64,000 bases of DNA. It comes from Amaurobius ferox. Its lineage: Eukaryota > Arthropoda > Arachnida > Araneae > Amaurobiidae. A model generated the notes under the pieces. That model made no database searches and was not told the origin of the DNA. It was given only the letters and a program-made list of their open reading frames with translations. The translations under genes and the position numbers were made by a program. The stretch lies in contig OX578140.1 of the NCBI GenBank assembly GCA_951213105.1, forward strand, positions 119,829,653-119,893,652, written 5' to 3'. Below are positions 23,003 to 34,600 of the stretch, piece after piece (the first letter of the stretch is position 1; each line of letters starts with the position of its first letter).

Positions 23003-23859
23003 CCTGCTTTCCCGGTGCCTGGAGTCGGCCAGTACTTGACCATGTTACCTGAATGTGATAGGGACCGTTGTATTGAATAGAAAAAAGAAAAACTCACCTT
23101 CGATTATTTATTTTGAAAGATCTATGTAGGAAAAAAGGAGCCAATGCTTCCTTTCTGGAGTGTGGTAGACACAGGGGAGCCAAACATGCACAGAGTTCGT
23201 TCGTGTGCACTCTGGTAACTGGGAATTTAAAAGTGGACTAAAATGTCAGAGAAAATCTGTTTTTTATTCAACATTCTGAAGAAAGGGAATTTTCAACTTA
23301 GGTGAACCGAAAAATAAATAAAAAGTACAAAACTAGTTTATAAAGAACCAAAACCAAATTTTAAGCTAAAACCAATTTTTATGACTTAAAAGTTTACGTA
23401 GAAATTGGTGGAACGTTTCAATCACTTTATTTTTTATCCGTAGGGCTCATAGTGAGCGGGAAGACGAAAGAAAGCATTTGCAGTGATTGTTTTTGTTTGG
23501 TTTATCATTTTCCAATGATGTAATCAAGAAGCACCTCGTTAGAGCGGAGCGTCTTCCAGCTTGAAATTTGCCGCGTATTTTGCTCTATTGTTTATTGCAA
23601 AGCTCGGAGCAACAAGGTCATTAACACATTGAACTCTCAAAGGGGTCGATATCAGCTGCATTCTAATGACTCATCGTATTTTAGAAAAATCATTGAGGAG
23701 TGGTATTTTATTTTATAACAGATGTTATTTATTTAATCTGCTGCTCTATTTTTCGTTTTTTATTTATAAGTTTTCCCTTTTCAGCGGAACTGATTATATA
23801 ACGACGTACGGAATAATTATATAACGGATGCTAGAAAATAAATTAAACGTCTGTTTGTT

Positions 23860-24180
23860 TGTTTTTTTCTCATGCGTAGAATTGAGAAAATATTGTTTTC
23901 ACGAAAATTTTCGATTTCGAGATTTTGATGTCAACATATGTTTTAAGACCTCCTGAACACGTTTGGACTATTTTTGGAGTGATGTTCATCTGTGGTCTAT
24001 CTCCCGTATACATGATAGCTGCTACAAATAATAATGGATTTTCACGAAACTTTATATTCGGCTTTGTTAACGAAAAATCTAGAACTAAATAGAATTTTTT
24101 TTTTAATTTGAACGAAAACTTCAAAATTTTTATTTTCTTAACATGGCAGTATAGGACAAAATTTAACATAACCATGCATA
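23860..24180 (-). repeat. Interspersed repeat, relative of 53740-54050 and 55870-56040
   Basis: Read on the minus strand, GTTAAGAAAATAAAAATTTTG, TAGATTTTTCGTTAACAAAGCC, TCGTGAAAATCCATTATTATT and CAGATGAACATCACTCC follow the same order as the plus strand near 53790-53960. Non-coding and diverged. Confidence 0.5.
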
Positions 24181-25190
24181 GAAGAGGTTATGCATGGCTC
24201 AATTGATTGCGATTTAATAGTTTCAGTAATTATAGTGAAAAATAGCCGTAATACAATTTTTGTGTTCGTGACGCTATATGTCCCCTTGGGGGGGGGGGGG
24301 GGGGGAGGCACAGGGGAACATTATCAAACTTGGTATCAATCAAAATATGTTTTCAAACCCTTCAAAATGGAGGGTAACATGCTATAATTTGGATCATTTT
24401 GAACAATGATACAGATTTTTTAAAATTTTCTTATGAAATTTGAAAATAGAAAAAAACCAAATTCAATAATTCGGAAAATTCCAGAATCGGTAAAGTCCGG
24501 ACTGGCCTTTCCAAGTTGTACTGTTTATGTAACCAAAATTGTATAAAACATTTCAAGTTATTTTGAATGGCTTTTTTACACTTATATATTCACGGTATCA
24601 ATTAAATCTAAAGTTATTTTTTAAAATTGGCATTAAAAATAGCAGTATGCAGTACCTAGAATTTTGATACAGACAGCAAGGAAAATTCGTGGAATTTCAC
24701 GCCGTATTAACGGAAGTTTACTGAATTTTTTAATATTTTATTAAAGTTTTGAGGAAATATTTATAAGCTTCTTTAGCTTGATTGACTTATAAAATTTCCG
24801 TTTCGATTTAATGGGGGATTTCTCTTATTATTTTTTTTAAAAAGGCAAAGTCAGCCACATATGTTGGTTTAAATAAAAGTTAGATTTATTAATGTTGTTG
24901 TAATGTGCGAAAATTGTGTCCTTACCTTTCTTTTTATTTTAATAAAAATCAAAAATCCATGATGTGCATTATAGTTTTCTAATTGTTTTATATTGATGCA
25001 TTTTATTAAAGAATTAATATTTTTATTTAATTTTAAATGTTTAATTTAAAAATTAACAACATAAAAATGTTTGCTGTGGATTGTAATAATTTAATTGGTT
25101 TCTCAATAGAATTTTGATGTAGGGAAAAAAATCCCTACAGCTGATTATCAAGAATTTACATAGCTGATAATATACCGCGCGTACATTATC
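24181..25190. other. AT-rich intronic stretch with an 18-G tract
   Basis: Contains G18 at 24288-24305; otherwise no exon, TIR or repeat structure was recognised. Confidence 0.4.
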
Positions 25191-25192
25191 GC

Positions 25193-26440
25193 GTGCGTTG
25201 TGTTACGCTTTCTGTCTCTGAGAGGTTGGCAGGTCTGGGTGAGGCACTCAAAGTTCTGAGTGCCAATAAACTACCTAAACCTGTCAAGATGGCCTTTAAG
25301 ACCAAGTATGTGCATACCAAAGAGCCGGGTGTTTTGTTGAAGCGGCTTAACCGGTTTAACCCAGAGTTGAAGTCGGAGGAGTGGCTCAAATTTGCAGAAC
25401 CCCTCTCTATAAGATGAATCTTTGAGGTTGAATTGGCAGCTGCTGAGGCAATACAAAAGGCCAACTTTGGTGCATACACTGGTTTGGATCGAGGAATCTT
25501 CAAGATACTTCGGGACCTAAATGAAAAGCTCCAAGGGAAGATGGAGAAAGAGGCTCTGCCAGAAGACCAGGCAATCTTCTCTCAGGTAAGTATCACACGT
25601 GTTGATACTGACTTACCGAAGCTTAATGAGTTGGAAATTGATTCCAGCTCTGAAAGCATGTTGCATTCTATTTTACCAATATCTGAGGATGAGTTGGAAA
25701 GACGTTTGCAGGAATTTGAGAAAGATGAAGTGCTAGGCATTGACCTCTCTCATGATACTGGGAAGAATATATCTTCCTAGTCTCCACTGACCTTTCTTTG
25801 CTCTCTGCTTTATGGACAGTATTAATGTTGTGCAGATTAACCTGCACCATAGTCGTTCTGCTTCTGCTATTCTTGGCAAGAAGATCACTAGTGGTGAGGT
25901 TGACATTGCTTTAATTCAAGAATCCTGGATCCGAAATAGTAAGATCCTGGGTCTAGGGATCAAGGGCTATAAGGTCTTTTATAATACATCTTGTATCAGA
26001 CCAAGAGCCTATATTGCTGTTAGCAACAAGCTCAATGCCATGCACTTAGTAAATTAACTAGACAGTGATAATGTTGCTGTCAGGGTGAGTTATGAGTCCA
26101 ATGGACGTAAAGATGAATTTATCTTTATGTCAACTTATCTTCCTTAAAAGAGACTCTAACAAGGGTGACAAAGGATCTCATTGAACATTGTAGTGTGGGC
26201 AAAAGGCTCATCATTGGTTGCAATGTTAATGCTCACCACACTGTGTGGGACAGCAGTGACTGCAACTGACATGGTGATGATTTTTTGGAACACATTCTTT
26301 GTTACAATTTATTTATTCTAAATAGAGGCAATAAACCTACTTATGTTACTGTTAATCATAATGAAGTTATTGATTTAACCATATGCAATAACATTGCATA
26401 TGACTATGACAGTATATTTAGATGTAACTAGCTGAATATT
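25193..26440 (+). pseudogene. LINE ORF1 C-terminus and ORF2 endonuclease remnant (R1/LOA/I-like)
   Basis: 25193-25780 reads SERLAGLGEALKVLSANKLP, LLKRLNRFNPELKSEEWLKF and an acidic end (SEDELERRLQEFEKDE): the second half of the ORF1 domain begun at 21413, with a stop and a frame change in it. From 25812 an ORF2 begins NVVQINLHHSRSASAILGKK and DIALIQESWIR (the catalytic QE of an AP endonuclease). After stops and shifts come GCNVNAHHTVW and IDLTICNN near 26215-26390. Nothing of the reverse transcriptase follows; the tandem array begins at about 26528. The clade assignment is tentative. Confidence 0.6.
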
Positions 26441-26527
26441 ACTAGCTGAAACTGAATACTACTAGCCAAAGCCGATGTACTAGACAAAATCAACAGTCTC
26501 ATAATAAGCAAGCCCTGAATAATGTAC

Positions 26528-27785
26528 ATTTTTGAATAATTTGTGTTTCGTATATATTCGGCAAATCAAATGTTTTGGTGTACAGAAACCCGTAATGAAG
26601 AATATTGTAAAACTTAAATTGCTTACTTCTTCCTTTTGAACAATATACCTGTACCCCAAATTAAAGTCTATCTCATCCCAAAGCATACTATTTTATCATT
26701 TTCCCTTTCGAACGTTTTTCTGTGGAGCATCCCCATAAATGAACATTTTTTAAAAACTCTGTTCGTCTTGGGTTTTTTATCAGATGATTGGCCCATATAC
26801 CAAATATCAAGCCTCTATCACATTAAAAAAAATTGTGTCTCATTTATTCGGAAAATCCAACATATTGGTTTGTGGCAAAATAAAGTAGCAAATACTGGAA
26901 ATCTGAAATTGCATACTTTCTTCCTTTCAAACTATCTACCTGTACACCAAATTTGACGTCTCTATCCTATGGTGAAGCATATTTTTTCTGTCACTTCACC
27001 TTTAAAACGTTTTTCTGTGTAGCACCCCTTTAAATGATTATTTTTCAAAAACTGTATTCATCTTGGGAATTTTTATCAAATGATTAGACCATATACCAAA
27101 TTTCAAGCTGCTATCACATTGTAAAGGAGGTGTTTTTCATTTGTTCGTTAAATATTTTAGTGTTCATCGAATATTTTAGTGTACGCCCCCCCCTACAATA
27201 ACAAATTTTGGAACACTGAAATTGCACACTTTCTTCCTTTCCAACAATCTACCAGTACATCAAATTTGAGGTTTCGATCTCATCGTGAAGCATACTTTTT
27301 CTATCATTTCATCTTTCAAATGTTTTGTGTGGAGTACCCACCCCCTTCAATGAACATTTTTGAAAAACTCCATTCTTCTTGGGTTTTCTATCAGATGATT
27401 CACATATATACTGAATATCAAGCCTCTATCATATTTTAATAGGGGCGTTTCTCCTTTATTCTGAAAATCTAACATTTTGGTGTGTGGCACCCCCCTAAAG
27501 TGGAAAATATTAGAAAACTGAAATTGTACACTTTCTTCCTTCCAAATTACCTACCCGTACAAAAAAAAAAAAAATAAATAAATAAATCTCTATCTTATAC
27601 TGAAACATGTTTTTTTTATCATTTTATATTTCGAATGTTTCTGGAGCACCCCCTTAATTGAGCATTTCTGAGAAACTCTATTCGTCTTGGGGGTTTTCAT
27701 TAAATGATTAGCCCATGTACCAAATTTCAAGTCTCCATCAAATTTTAAAGCAGGCATTTCTCATTTGTTTGGCAATGGACAATTC
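26528..27785. repeat. Diverged tandem array, about four copies of ~300 bp
   Basis: The order TTCTTCCTTTC-like, CTACCTGTACACCAAATTTG, CTATC-TCAT-GTGAAGCATA, ACGTTTTTCTGTGGAGCACCCCC, GAAAAACTCTATTCGTCTTGGG, ATCAGATGATT-GCCCATATAC, CAAGCCTCTATCA repeats with periods of about 292, 311 and 317 bp (anchor near 26665, 26957, 27268, 27585). Each unit carries a C-rich patch. It looks like a satellite-like array or the repeated interior of a decayed element. Confidence 0.8.
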
Positions 27786-28130
27786 CGATTTTTTTTAAAA
27801 GCTCTTTAAACAAATTGATATTTATAGAGAATTTTTTTTCTGATTTCAAATATCCAAGCGAAAATCTCTTAAAATAATTATTTATTTAAATATCAAGAAA
27901 TGAAAAACCGCAAAATCTTCTCAAAGACAAAACGGCCCATGATTGGCTGTGACATCACGCCGCCCGAACGACCTGTGATGCAACATTCTACTATGTGCTG
28001 TTTCTATTGAGATATTTGCAAGTAGTTGGTGTTTAATTTTGTTTACAATTTGTTTATAATTATTTTACCCATTTGTTCTTGGTCTGCTTGAGTTTAAATT
28101 ATTTGTTCCTTATTTTATTTTATTGTAAAC

Positions 28131-28267
28131 ATGGATTCAGGTTTTGTTAAAGGGTAATCAGACAATTTGCCCAAGATTGATTTTATCATGATGGCTCTGT
28201 ATTTTAAAAACAATATGGATTTTGTGACGGCTGAATCTCGTAGTGTTCATGGTGTAAAAATTGATAG
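28131..28267 (+). pseudogene. First exon of a multicopy SWIM/YqaJ-type gene family, broken
   Basis: From the ATG at 28131: MDSGFVKG, an in-frame stop at 28155-28157, then SDNLPKIDFIMMALYFKNNM and DFVTAESRSVHGVKIDR, ending at a good donor AG|GTAAGA. The pattern LPK-D-[IF]-M...N-DF-AE-R-V resembles the N-terminus of a repetitive invertebrate protein family that carries SWIM zinc-finger and YqaJ-like nuclease domains. No later exon was recognised downstream, and the stop makes it a pseudogene. The match is from memory. Confidence 0.4.
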
Positions 28268-29456
28268 GTAAGATTTACCCCTTTTCTTGAGTTTTTTCTG
28301 GAAATTAAAGAAAAACATTTGAATTTATATGCTTAATTTTTTATTGAATAACTGTTTTATGTGCAAGAGCACTTTAGCTATATATGTTTCATGAAGATTC
28401 TAAATATAATATTTTATTTACAAATTAAGCAGTTTTTTACATTTAATTACATTAAAAGCAGTTTTACATTTAATTACATTAAAAGCAGTTTTACACATTT
28501 TTTTTTCTTTGTGACTAAAACAGCTTGACCCCCCCCCCCCCCCCCCCCAGTAAAAATCAGTAAAAGTAGTCATTATTAGTGTCTTTCCTTGTCTTGATAT
28601 TGTTTACATTTGGGCGAATGTCATGTTATTTGTGGAAAATGATTCATATTTTTTAGTATTATAATATGACTTTTTTCTGTAAAGATTAATTAATAGAACC
28701 ATGTTTGACACAAAATGGCAGATCCATTCGCCTTGCACAAGAAATTTTCATTCATGGAAAGTCACATCCCATATTCAATCATTGTCTGTCATTACGTTGT
28801 TTATAAAGGATTGAAAATAGGGGAAGAAATAACTACGCCATCCTGTAAGCTAGCTTAGTTCAAGTTTATCAGTGAGGGCGTAATTTAACAGGTGTTTAGT
28901 GTGTACATGTAAATTATGTTTATTTGTTTAAAAAAATTATTGCTAAAAAGTGGGCAGAGCACGACTGTACCTTTTGAAAAATTGAATAGAATGAAATCAA
29001 TTTTTCAAACCCTACTTAAAAAATAATCCTTGGCAACACTGGTTACATTTTTTACTAGTACAGTAAACGGTTCAGTAAAACTGTTCAGTATAAAAGGTGC
29101 TCACATTGAATCTCTATTATTATATGAAAATGCTACGTGCTCAAAATACATATTCATATCAAGTAAAAAAAAAATTCACCTTTAAAAAATGTAGTCAAAA
29201 TTTCTAAAATTAACAGTTGAAAAATAATGCCCTAATATAATTTTTAAATGCCTAAGACATATTGGTCATTAGAAATATGGTAACCAACTAAGCTTTACTT
29301 ATTTATATATTCAGTTTTGATGAAGGCAGTGCAAGACATTGTTTACTATTCAGTAAGTGTGAAGTGAAAATGGGTTTATAAACAAGTTGTTCCAAAGCAT
29401 AAAACATCTTTTCAGAACAAAATGTTTTGTGCATGGAGTTTTTAAAAGGAGGTGAT
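28268..29456. other. Intronic stretch with a C20 tract
   Basis: Holds C20 at 28529-28548 and a short tandem of AGCAGTTTTACATTTAATTA-like units at 28428-28500. No gene signal. Confidence 0.4.
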
Positions 29457-29637
29457 AAAACTTCTATGGATGAAATGCTTGAAAATGCCACAATTAGAAG
29501 GTATTAGAAGTGCTGTTGGGCTCCTTACTGGGCACTGCACCCTTAAAAGACACCTAAGTATTATGGGTGGCATTAAGGACCCGATCTGCAAAGGCTGTAA
29601 GTACAGTGAAGAAACTGCCACACACATACTTTTTTAA
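29457..29637 (+). pseudogene. LINE ORF2 C-terminal fragment (R1/LOA/I-like)
   Basis: Reads SAVGLLTGHCTLKRHLSIMG, then DPICKGCKYSEETATHILF. The GLLTGH-x-LKRHL-x-MG motif and the C-x2-C...H-x-LF zinc-knuckle-like end characterise the region at and after the RNase H domain in R1/LOA/I-group LINEs. It may be the 3' end of the same copy whose ORF1 and endonuclease lie at 20900-26440, the intervening reverse transcriptase having been lost, but this is not provable here. Confidence 0.5.
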
Positions 29638-29778
29638 CTCATCCGATGAAGATTCTTCCCAAGTAGTGTTCATAGAAAATGCTACAAACGATCCTATTTT
29701 GGACAAATACGTTACTATCGACTCTGATCTCACTACTTCAGGACACTTAGAAGATATTGACATTTTTAAGTCAGTTAA

Positions 29779-30675
29779 TTAACCCTTTAAGCATTGTTGA
29801 CGAGTTCAACTTGTCATGCATTGCATTACCAATTAACGTGGTTGATGAGGTAGACTCATCATGCACTTTGAAAACCGAGACTCCTGTGTGTTTGACGGTA
29901 ATAACACGTCATATGATTGTGCATGAGATGTTAATTGTGTTTACAATCTTCTTCACTAGATGGCAGTAGTAGTCCTACAAACTAGATTTTATTGGAGACA
30001 GCATTTTGTACAAGTTCTAGTTAGCTTTGTATTTCATATAACGATACAGTACGAAATTTATCGTATTACGATACAGTTCGAAAAAGGATGAAGGTTTATT
30101 ATAAAAAAATATCCAGGCACTTGCTTGATCAAATTACCTTGAATGCTTTTATTCTATAGAGAAAAGTAACATCCAGAAATATAACACTTATTGACTTTAG
30201 AATTGAAATTATTGAGGAAACAATACAAAAATCCTATGATTCTGCCAACATGGCTGTAAAATCAGAAAGGCAAAGCTATGAAAATAATCCTCTTCGTCTT
30301 ACATGGAGACATTTTGATAAATATATACTTCCCCACACCCTGCAAAATAGAGCCAACTAGGCAATGTGTTGTATGCTGGGCTTCTAACAAAACTGGCAAG
30401 ACGCTTGTGAAAGAAACCAGGATATGGGGTCCAGATTGTGAAGTTGCTCTTTGTTATATACCATGCTTTAAAATTTATCATACCAAGAAGAACTATTTAA
30501 AATTGGAATTGTATGTTTTTAACTTACTTATCTGTTATTATGCATGTTTATTTACTTAATATTTATTTCAGTAAAACACCTTCTTATTCAACGCGCAATC
30601 AGTGGGGAAAACGGTATGGGAACTCCCCACTGCAGTGCTTTCGAAAGGAAATAAATGACACGTTTAAAGGGTTAA
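29779..30675 (+). mobile_element. Internally deleted piggyBac with transposase tail
   Basis: TTAA at 29779-29782 and 30672-30675; termini CCCTTTAAGCATTG and CGTTTAAAGGG form a short inverted repeat. Inside, on the plus strand, NNPLRLTWRHFDKYI (about 30270-30330, frame shifted) leads to PTRQCVVCWASNKTGKTLVK, EVALCYIPCFKIYHTKKNY (30340-30500). This is a good match to the C-terminal cysteine-rich domain of piggyBac transposases (PTRQC-x2-C...CFEIYHTK). The catalytic core is absent. 889 bp. Confidence 0.75.
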
Positions 30676-31938
30676 AGTGCAAGTGCTTCATCTGGTATGA
30701 AAAATGAATCTGAAAGTTCAGAGGATGATGATGCACCCTCTCGTCGCAATGCATTGAAAGCTGTTGGAGTTATATGTCATTCCTACGTACACAAGAAAAA
30801 GCCAAACATTCGGTTAATAAATTAAGGAGATGTTGAAGAATTTTTGTTCTCGCTTCAAAAGAAAAACAATAAAAAATTTTGGATTATTTTTCATCAGATA
30901 ATTTAAATTTTTAGTATGTAACATCTAACATGCTTTACTTAGAAATAAAAGGAAATTATTTGACGAGTATTATAATTGTATAGTAAATGATCGTTCAATG
31001 ATACAATTTGTGGGGTACCTGCTATGCATTTTAATTGTCATAAATAATGTGAAACCTCAGTAAATTGACATCCGCTTAAGTCGACATGTTTTCTATTCCC
31101 CTTGGGGTGTCGAGTTACCAAGGTTTCACTGTATATGGTTCATTAAAAGTCATAGTTAAAAAGTTGAAATTTGTATAATTTGGTATTTGTATGCAATTTT
31201 GCAACTTTATAATAGATAAATATAATATTTTAAGAAAAGTAATTTTACGTGAAAAATATGAAAATTAAGTTAATTTTATTTGGAAAAAATTTATAACGTA
31301 TACTTTATAATATTTGTATCCCAATATTAATTTTCATAAACAATTTGATAAAAGTTTTTTTAGTCTTTTATCTTTGTTTATAAAATTATAAAATAAAATA
31401 ATAAACATAAATATTTTATTGTTATCAACCAATTTCAGATTTGTCTATTACTTTCTGCAAGGAAATACAGTTAATGTAACTATACCTCAGTGCTGTCATT
31501 TCTTCCTGTTCTTTTTAACATGTAACTAAACTAAAATTATGAAACTGAAAAGTTACTTGCTATAGTTTTTATTGTTCGTATTGTACTGAGAAACATTTAT
31601 TTTATACTAGCAATTTGCTAGTTGTAAGCCATTAAAATGGAGCTTTGAATGAGGTATTATTGTATAGATTTTTGTAGCCTTATGCCATTGTTAAATAGTC
31701 AAATTTGCATTTTTCTGCTTTTCATACGTGTGAAAAAAAATTACAGAAGAATCTACTGCTAATATCTAAAAGAGTACTTAATGTCATTCAACTTGCATTC
31801 TTTTTGTTTTTAAATGATAGAACTTATCTATCTTAAATTCTACTTTAACATTGTATCCATAATTATATGATAAAAATTGCATTTTGTAAAAGATGTATTT
31901 TTGGTGCCCAAATTACTTCTTAATGATTCTTATCTAAG
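30676..31938. other. Intronic AT-rich stretch preceding FANCA exon C
   Basis: Except for the small Tigger-type MITE at 31048-31131, nothing is recognised; a polypyrimidine tract leads into the acceptor at 31938. Confidence 0.4.
31048..31131. mobile_element. 84-bp Tigger-type MITE
   Basis: Left end GTGAAACCTCAGTAAATTGAC and right end GTCGAGTTACCAAGGTTTCACTG are imperfect inverted repeats of the CAGTGAAACCTCGGTAACTCGAC type also seen at 20455, with TA to the right. The left end has lost its first two bases. Confidence 0.55.
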
Positions 31939-31988
31939 GTATCACAAGTTCCTGATGTGAAAGAAAGATTCATAGATGCTCTGGATAA
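31939..31988 (+). CDS. FANCA: FANCA-like gene, exon C
   Basis: A 50-bp exon with acceptor CTTATCTAAG and donor AA|GTAAGT. It reads VSQVPDVKERFIDALD and ends two bases into a Lys codon. Following PRV of the previous exon, VSQVPD aligns without gaps to LPKVPD of vertebrate FANCA as I remember it. That places it as the next exon despite the very long intron. It begins in phase 0, matching the end of exon B. Confidence 0.75.
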
Positions 31989-32884
31989 GTAAGTAGTTAG
32001 TGCTGTTATTATTATTGTAAGATTGATATTTTATTCAGATCAGGGTTTTCTGGATAGTAGAGAAATCTAAAAATATCCTTAAAGAATTTGTAATTAAAGT
32101 AAAAATAACTGTGAAATAAGAAAATTGAGTAATTTGCTTGGAAACCTGGAAGTGTTCGGAAAAATATCTAATAGCTCTATTTAATTTAATTGCAATCGTT
32201 ATTATGCTCAATCAAAATTATCAATCACTGGTTTAACTTATAATAAATAACTTTTGTGGTAATGATTTGGCCACAAAAGGTGATATTAGATATGTTTTTT
32301 AGGGGACAAAGTCTTATATTTTCCACCTATGAATTTTATCTCATCTGGAATCAGCAGGAAAACTTGGAGAAGGCCATTTTGTTTCAGATTTGTCTTATTG
32401 AATTCACCATTATAAGGTCTTCTGAATCTTGGTGGGGTCAGCTAGTGGAACGCCTAGTCAAAAAGGCTGTATCTCCAGGATGTAGGTTTTGTAGTTCCGA
32501 CTGTGAAATTTCATGAAATGCTCCGAAAAGGGGGATGGAATAAAATTTAAAAGAAGATATTTATATATACACACAGATATGATTTTTTTTTTCAACTTTT
32601 GAATACAGAGTTGAAATGAAAATAAAGTTTCTTTCTCAAGCGATGTATTATGGTGTGATCTGATTGGACAAAACAAATTCATTTTATTCATGAGAGTTCT
32701 GATTGGATGATAGGAAGTCAGGATTTGGAGAATTCATATACAATTCAAATTGCAGAGTTAACAAATAATTAAACGAAATTTAACTCCATACATTAGAGTT
32801 AAAGTTAAATGGACTTAAAGTGAAAAATAAAGTTTGAGATTAAAAATTAAACTTATTAGAAATAAAGTTATTAATTGTTTAAGA
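31989..32884. other. Intron between FANCA exons C and D, no feature
   Basis: AT-rich sequence without recognisable elements. A small minus-strand frame at 32458-32691 has no domain. Confidence 0.4.
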
Positions 32885-34600
32885 TTGTGGAGGCTCTAGG
32901 CCTTTTATGAAACTTCCATTGATGGGGGGTTATACTCCGGGAGGTTGCACATCTCTTCAATCGGAATTTTGTTTAAATTTTGAAAAGTTGAATTGCAATT
33001 TTAGAAATTTCATTTTTAATATTGTTGATATTGAAGTCATGATGGATGACATTCCTTAGATATCGGGGTGCTTTTCGGATTGAATGTAGAGTTTTATTTT
33101 AGATACATTGATTTTTTTTTATATTTTTCTTACTAGTGAAACCCCATACAGCCATGCTATATAGCAGGATTGGCTAAAGAACAGATTTGTTGAGTTTTGT
33201 TAGCTAGCGTGGGGGGGGGGGGGGGGGATGGAAAACAGCTAACTTCTCACTTTGTGGAATTTCTTGATGGTGTTCGTAATATGAATATTCCAATTAAGTT
33301 TCAAGTTGAATGTAAGTCCAATGTACTTTGAGTTTGCCACATGAGGTATGGGCAAGTTATTATTTATAATTTGAGCTGGTTTTTTATGCTTTCTTGCGCA
33401 AAGATTGCAATTTTTTTTTTTTTTTTTCATTGATTTGAATTTTCCATTTCCGAAACCAGGCGAATAGTAGTCTTTGTTTGAGCTTCTAGTGTAAATGGCA
33501 GCATCATCCGCATACATCGTGATTTGTGTGTTTTGAGCTCTTGGAATGTCATTGATGTATAGATTGAAAAATGTAATAAAACTCCAGTTGTAAGACCAAT
33601 TTCAAGTCCTTCGGATATGAATTCAGTGACCCTTATCAACTGATATGTTGTTGAGTGTATAGGGCGAAAACCAAATTGTTCAGGTATTATAATGTAGTGT
33701 TTGTTTATGTTTGAGACGCATGTGTATAATTCGCTCCATTAATTTGCATATGGTGTTAAATAGGCTAATAGGTCTAAAATTTTGGAGTGTGATTTTCGCC
33801 TGGTTTCAGGATTACGATGATGACAGTTATTTTCCACTTCTGGGGAAAGTAATGATATTTGAGAATTGCATTTATGAGAATGGTGATGTAGAAGATAAGA
33901 TTGATAGGGAGTGACTTGAGTGCTTTATTCATGATTGTGTCTATGTCTGGAGATTTTATTGCTTTTAAGTTGTTAATTTCTCTAATAATTTCAGAAGTAG
34001 GGGGAATGATGTGAGTTGGTGGAGTACTTATAAAGGAACTAATGGTGTTTACTTCTTTTTCTTAATCTGTTTGTTGTGAATTGTGTCTCATAATTGTCAA
34101 CTAGGGCGTTGGCAATTTCGATGTTTGTGTAGACAGGGCCAAGAGGGATGATAATGTGTGTGTTTTAAGCTTTTTTTACAAAGTTCCAGAGTGTGTGTGT
34201 TGTCAGTAGGAGTTAATATGTCTATGAAGCATCTCCAGTGATTTTGTTTGTGAAGATGAATTTTAAATTTAATTTGTCTGTTTAGTCTATAAAGTTGAGT
34301 TTTGTAGGGTGGGTATCTAGTGGCTTGCCATAGGTGTTTGGTATGGTTTCGTGTTTTTATTAAATTTTTTATATGAAAAGAGAGTTTGTGATGTGGGGGG
34401 GGGGGGGGGGGGAATTGTAAGTGGTGGCGTGGCCAGGGCATTTTTAATTTCATAGGTTAGTTTTGTGGAGCAATCTTCAATGTCTTTAGTGTTTGGAAGG
34501 TTTGTATAGAACTGAGGTGAGTTAGAGAGTCTTTTTTTTAAATGATTCCAATTTGTGGATTTTATGGAGAGGCTATTAATTGGGTTCTCGGGGCAGGCCT
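32885..34600 (-). pseudogene. Jockey-type LINE fragment (reverse transcriptase to 3' end)
   Basis: Reading down the minus strand: the ORF2 linker LIKTRNHTKHLWQATRYPPY KTQLYRLNRQI (about 34390-34270); after frameshifts a TGV...FNLYINDIPRAQ-like segment; the active site MYADDAAIYTRS at 33517; NLPIPHVANSKYIGLTFNLK and LNWNIHI; then ILLYSMAVWGFTSKKNIKK (about 33180-33120) and a KAPRYLRNVIHHDFNI-like segment. The order matches Jockey-clade reverse transcriptases and their C-terminus. Many frameshifts and stops; a G17 tract (33211-33227) and a G18 tract (34395-34412) interrupt it. It lies in the intron between FANCA exons C and D, antisense to the gene. Confidence 0.7.

Larger units (their letters stand above)
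22441..23290 (+). repeat. Interspersed repeat paralogous to 42660-43220, with a SINE inserted
   Basis: Shared blocks with 42760-43120 include TGAATCAGAAATTTCTC, GTGTAATCTA/GTGCAATCTA, TGTGGGGTTGTTC/TGTGTGGTTGTTC, TTATTTATTTTGAAAGATCT and CCAAACATGCA, in the same order and strand. The 42.7-kb copy lacks the SINE, confirming the insertion between 22602 and 22988. Family unknown; some frames look coding-like but are broken. Confidence 0.6.

Noticed and set aside
20455..31131. A single 10.7-kb Tigger with ends at 20455 and 31131
   Set aside because: The right terminus belongs to a complete 84-bp MITE with its own left end at 31048, and nothing transposase-like of this family lies between.
34097..34453. 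A proline-rich protein (PPPPPP run)
   Set aside because: The proline run is the translation of a G18 tract; the rest of the frame is the linker of a Jockey-type LINE.
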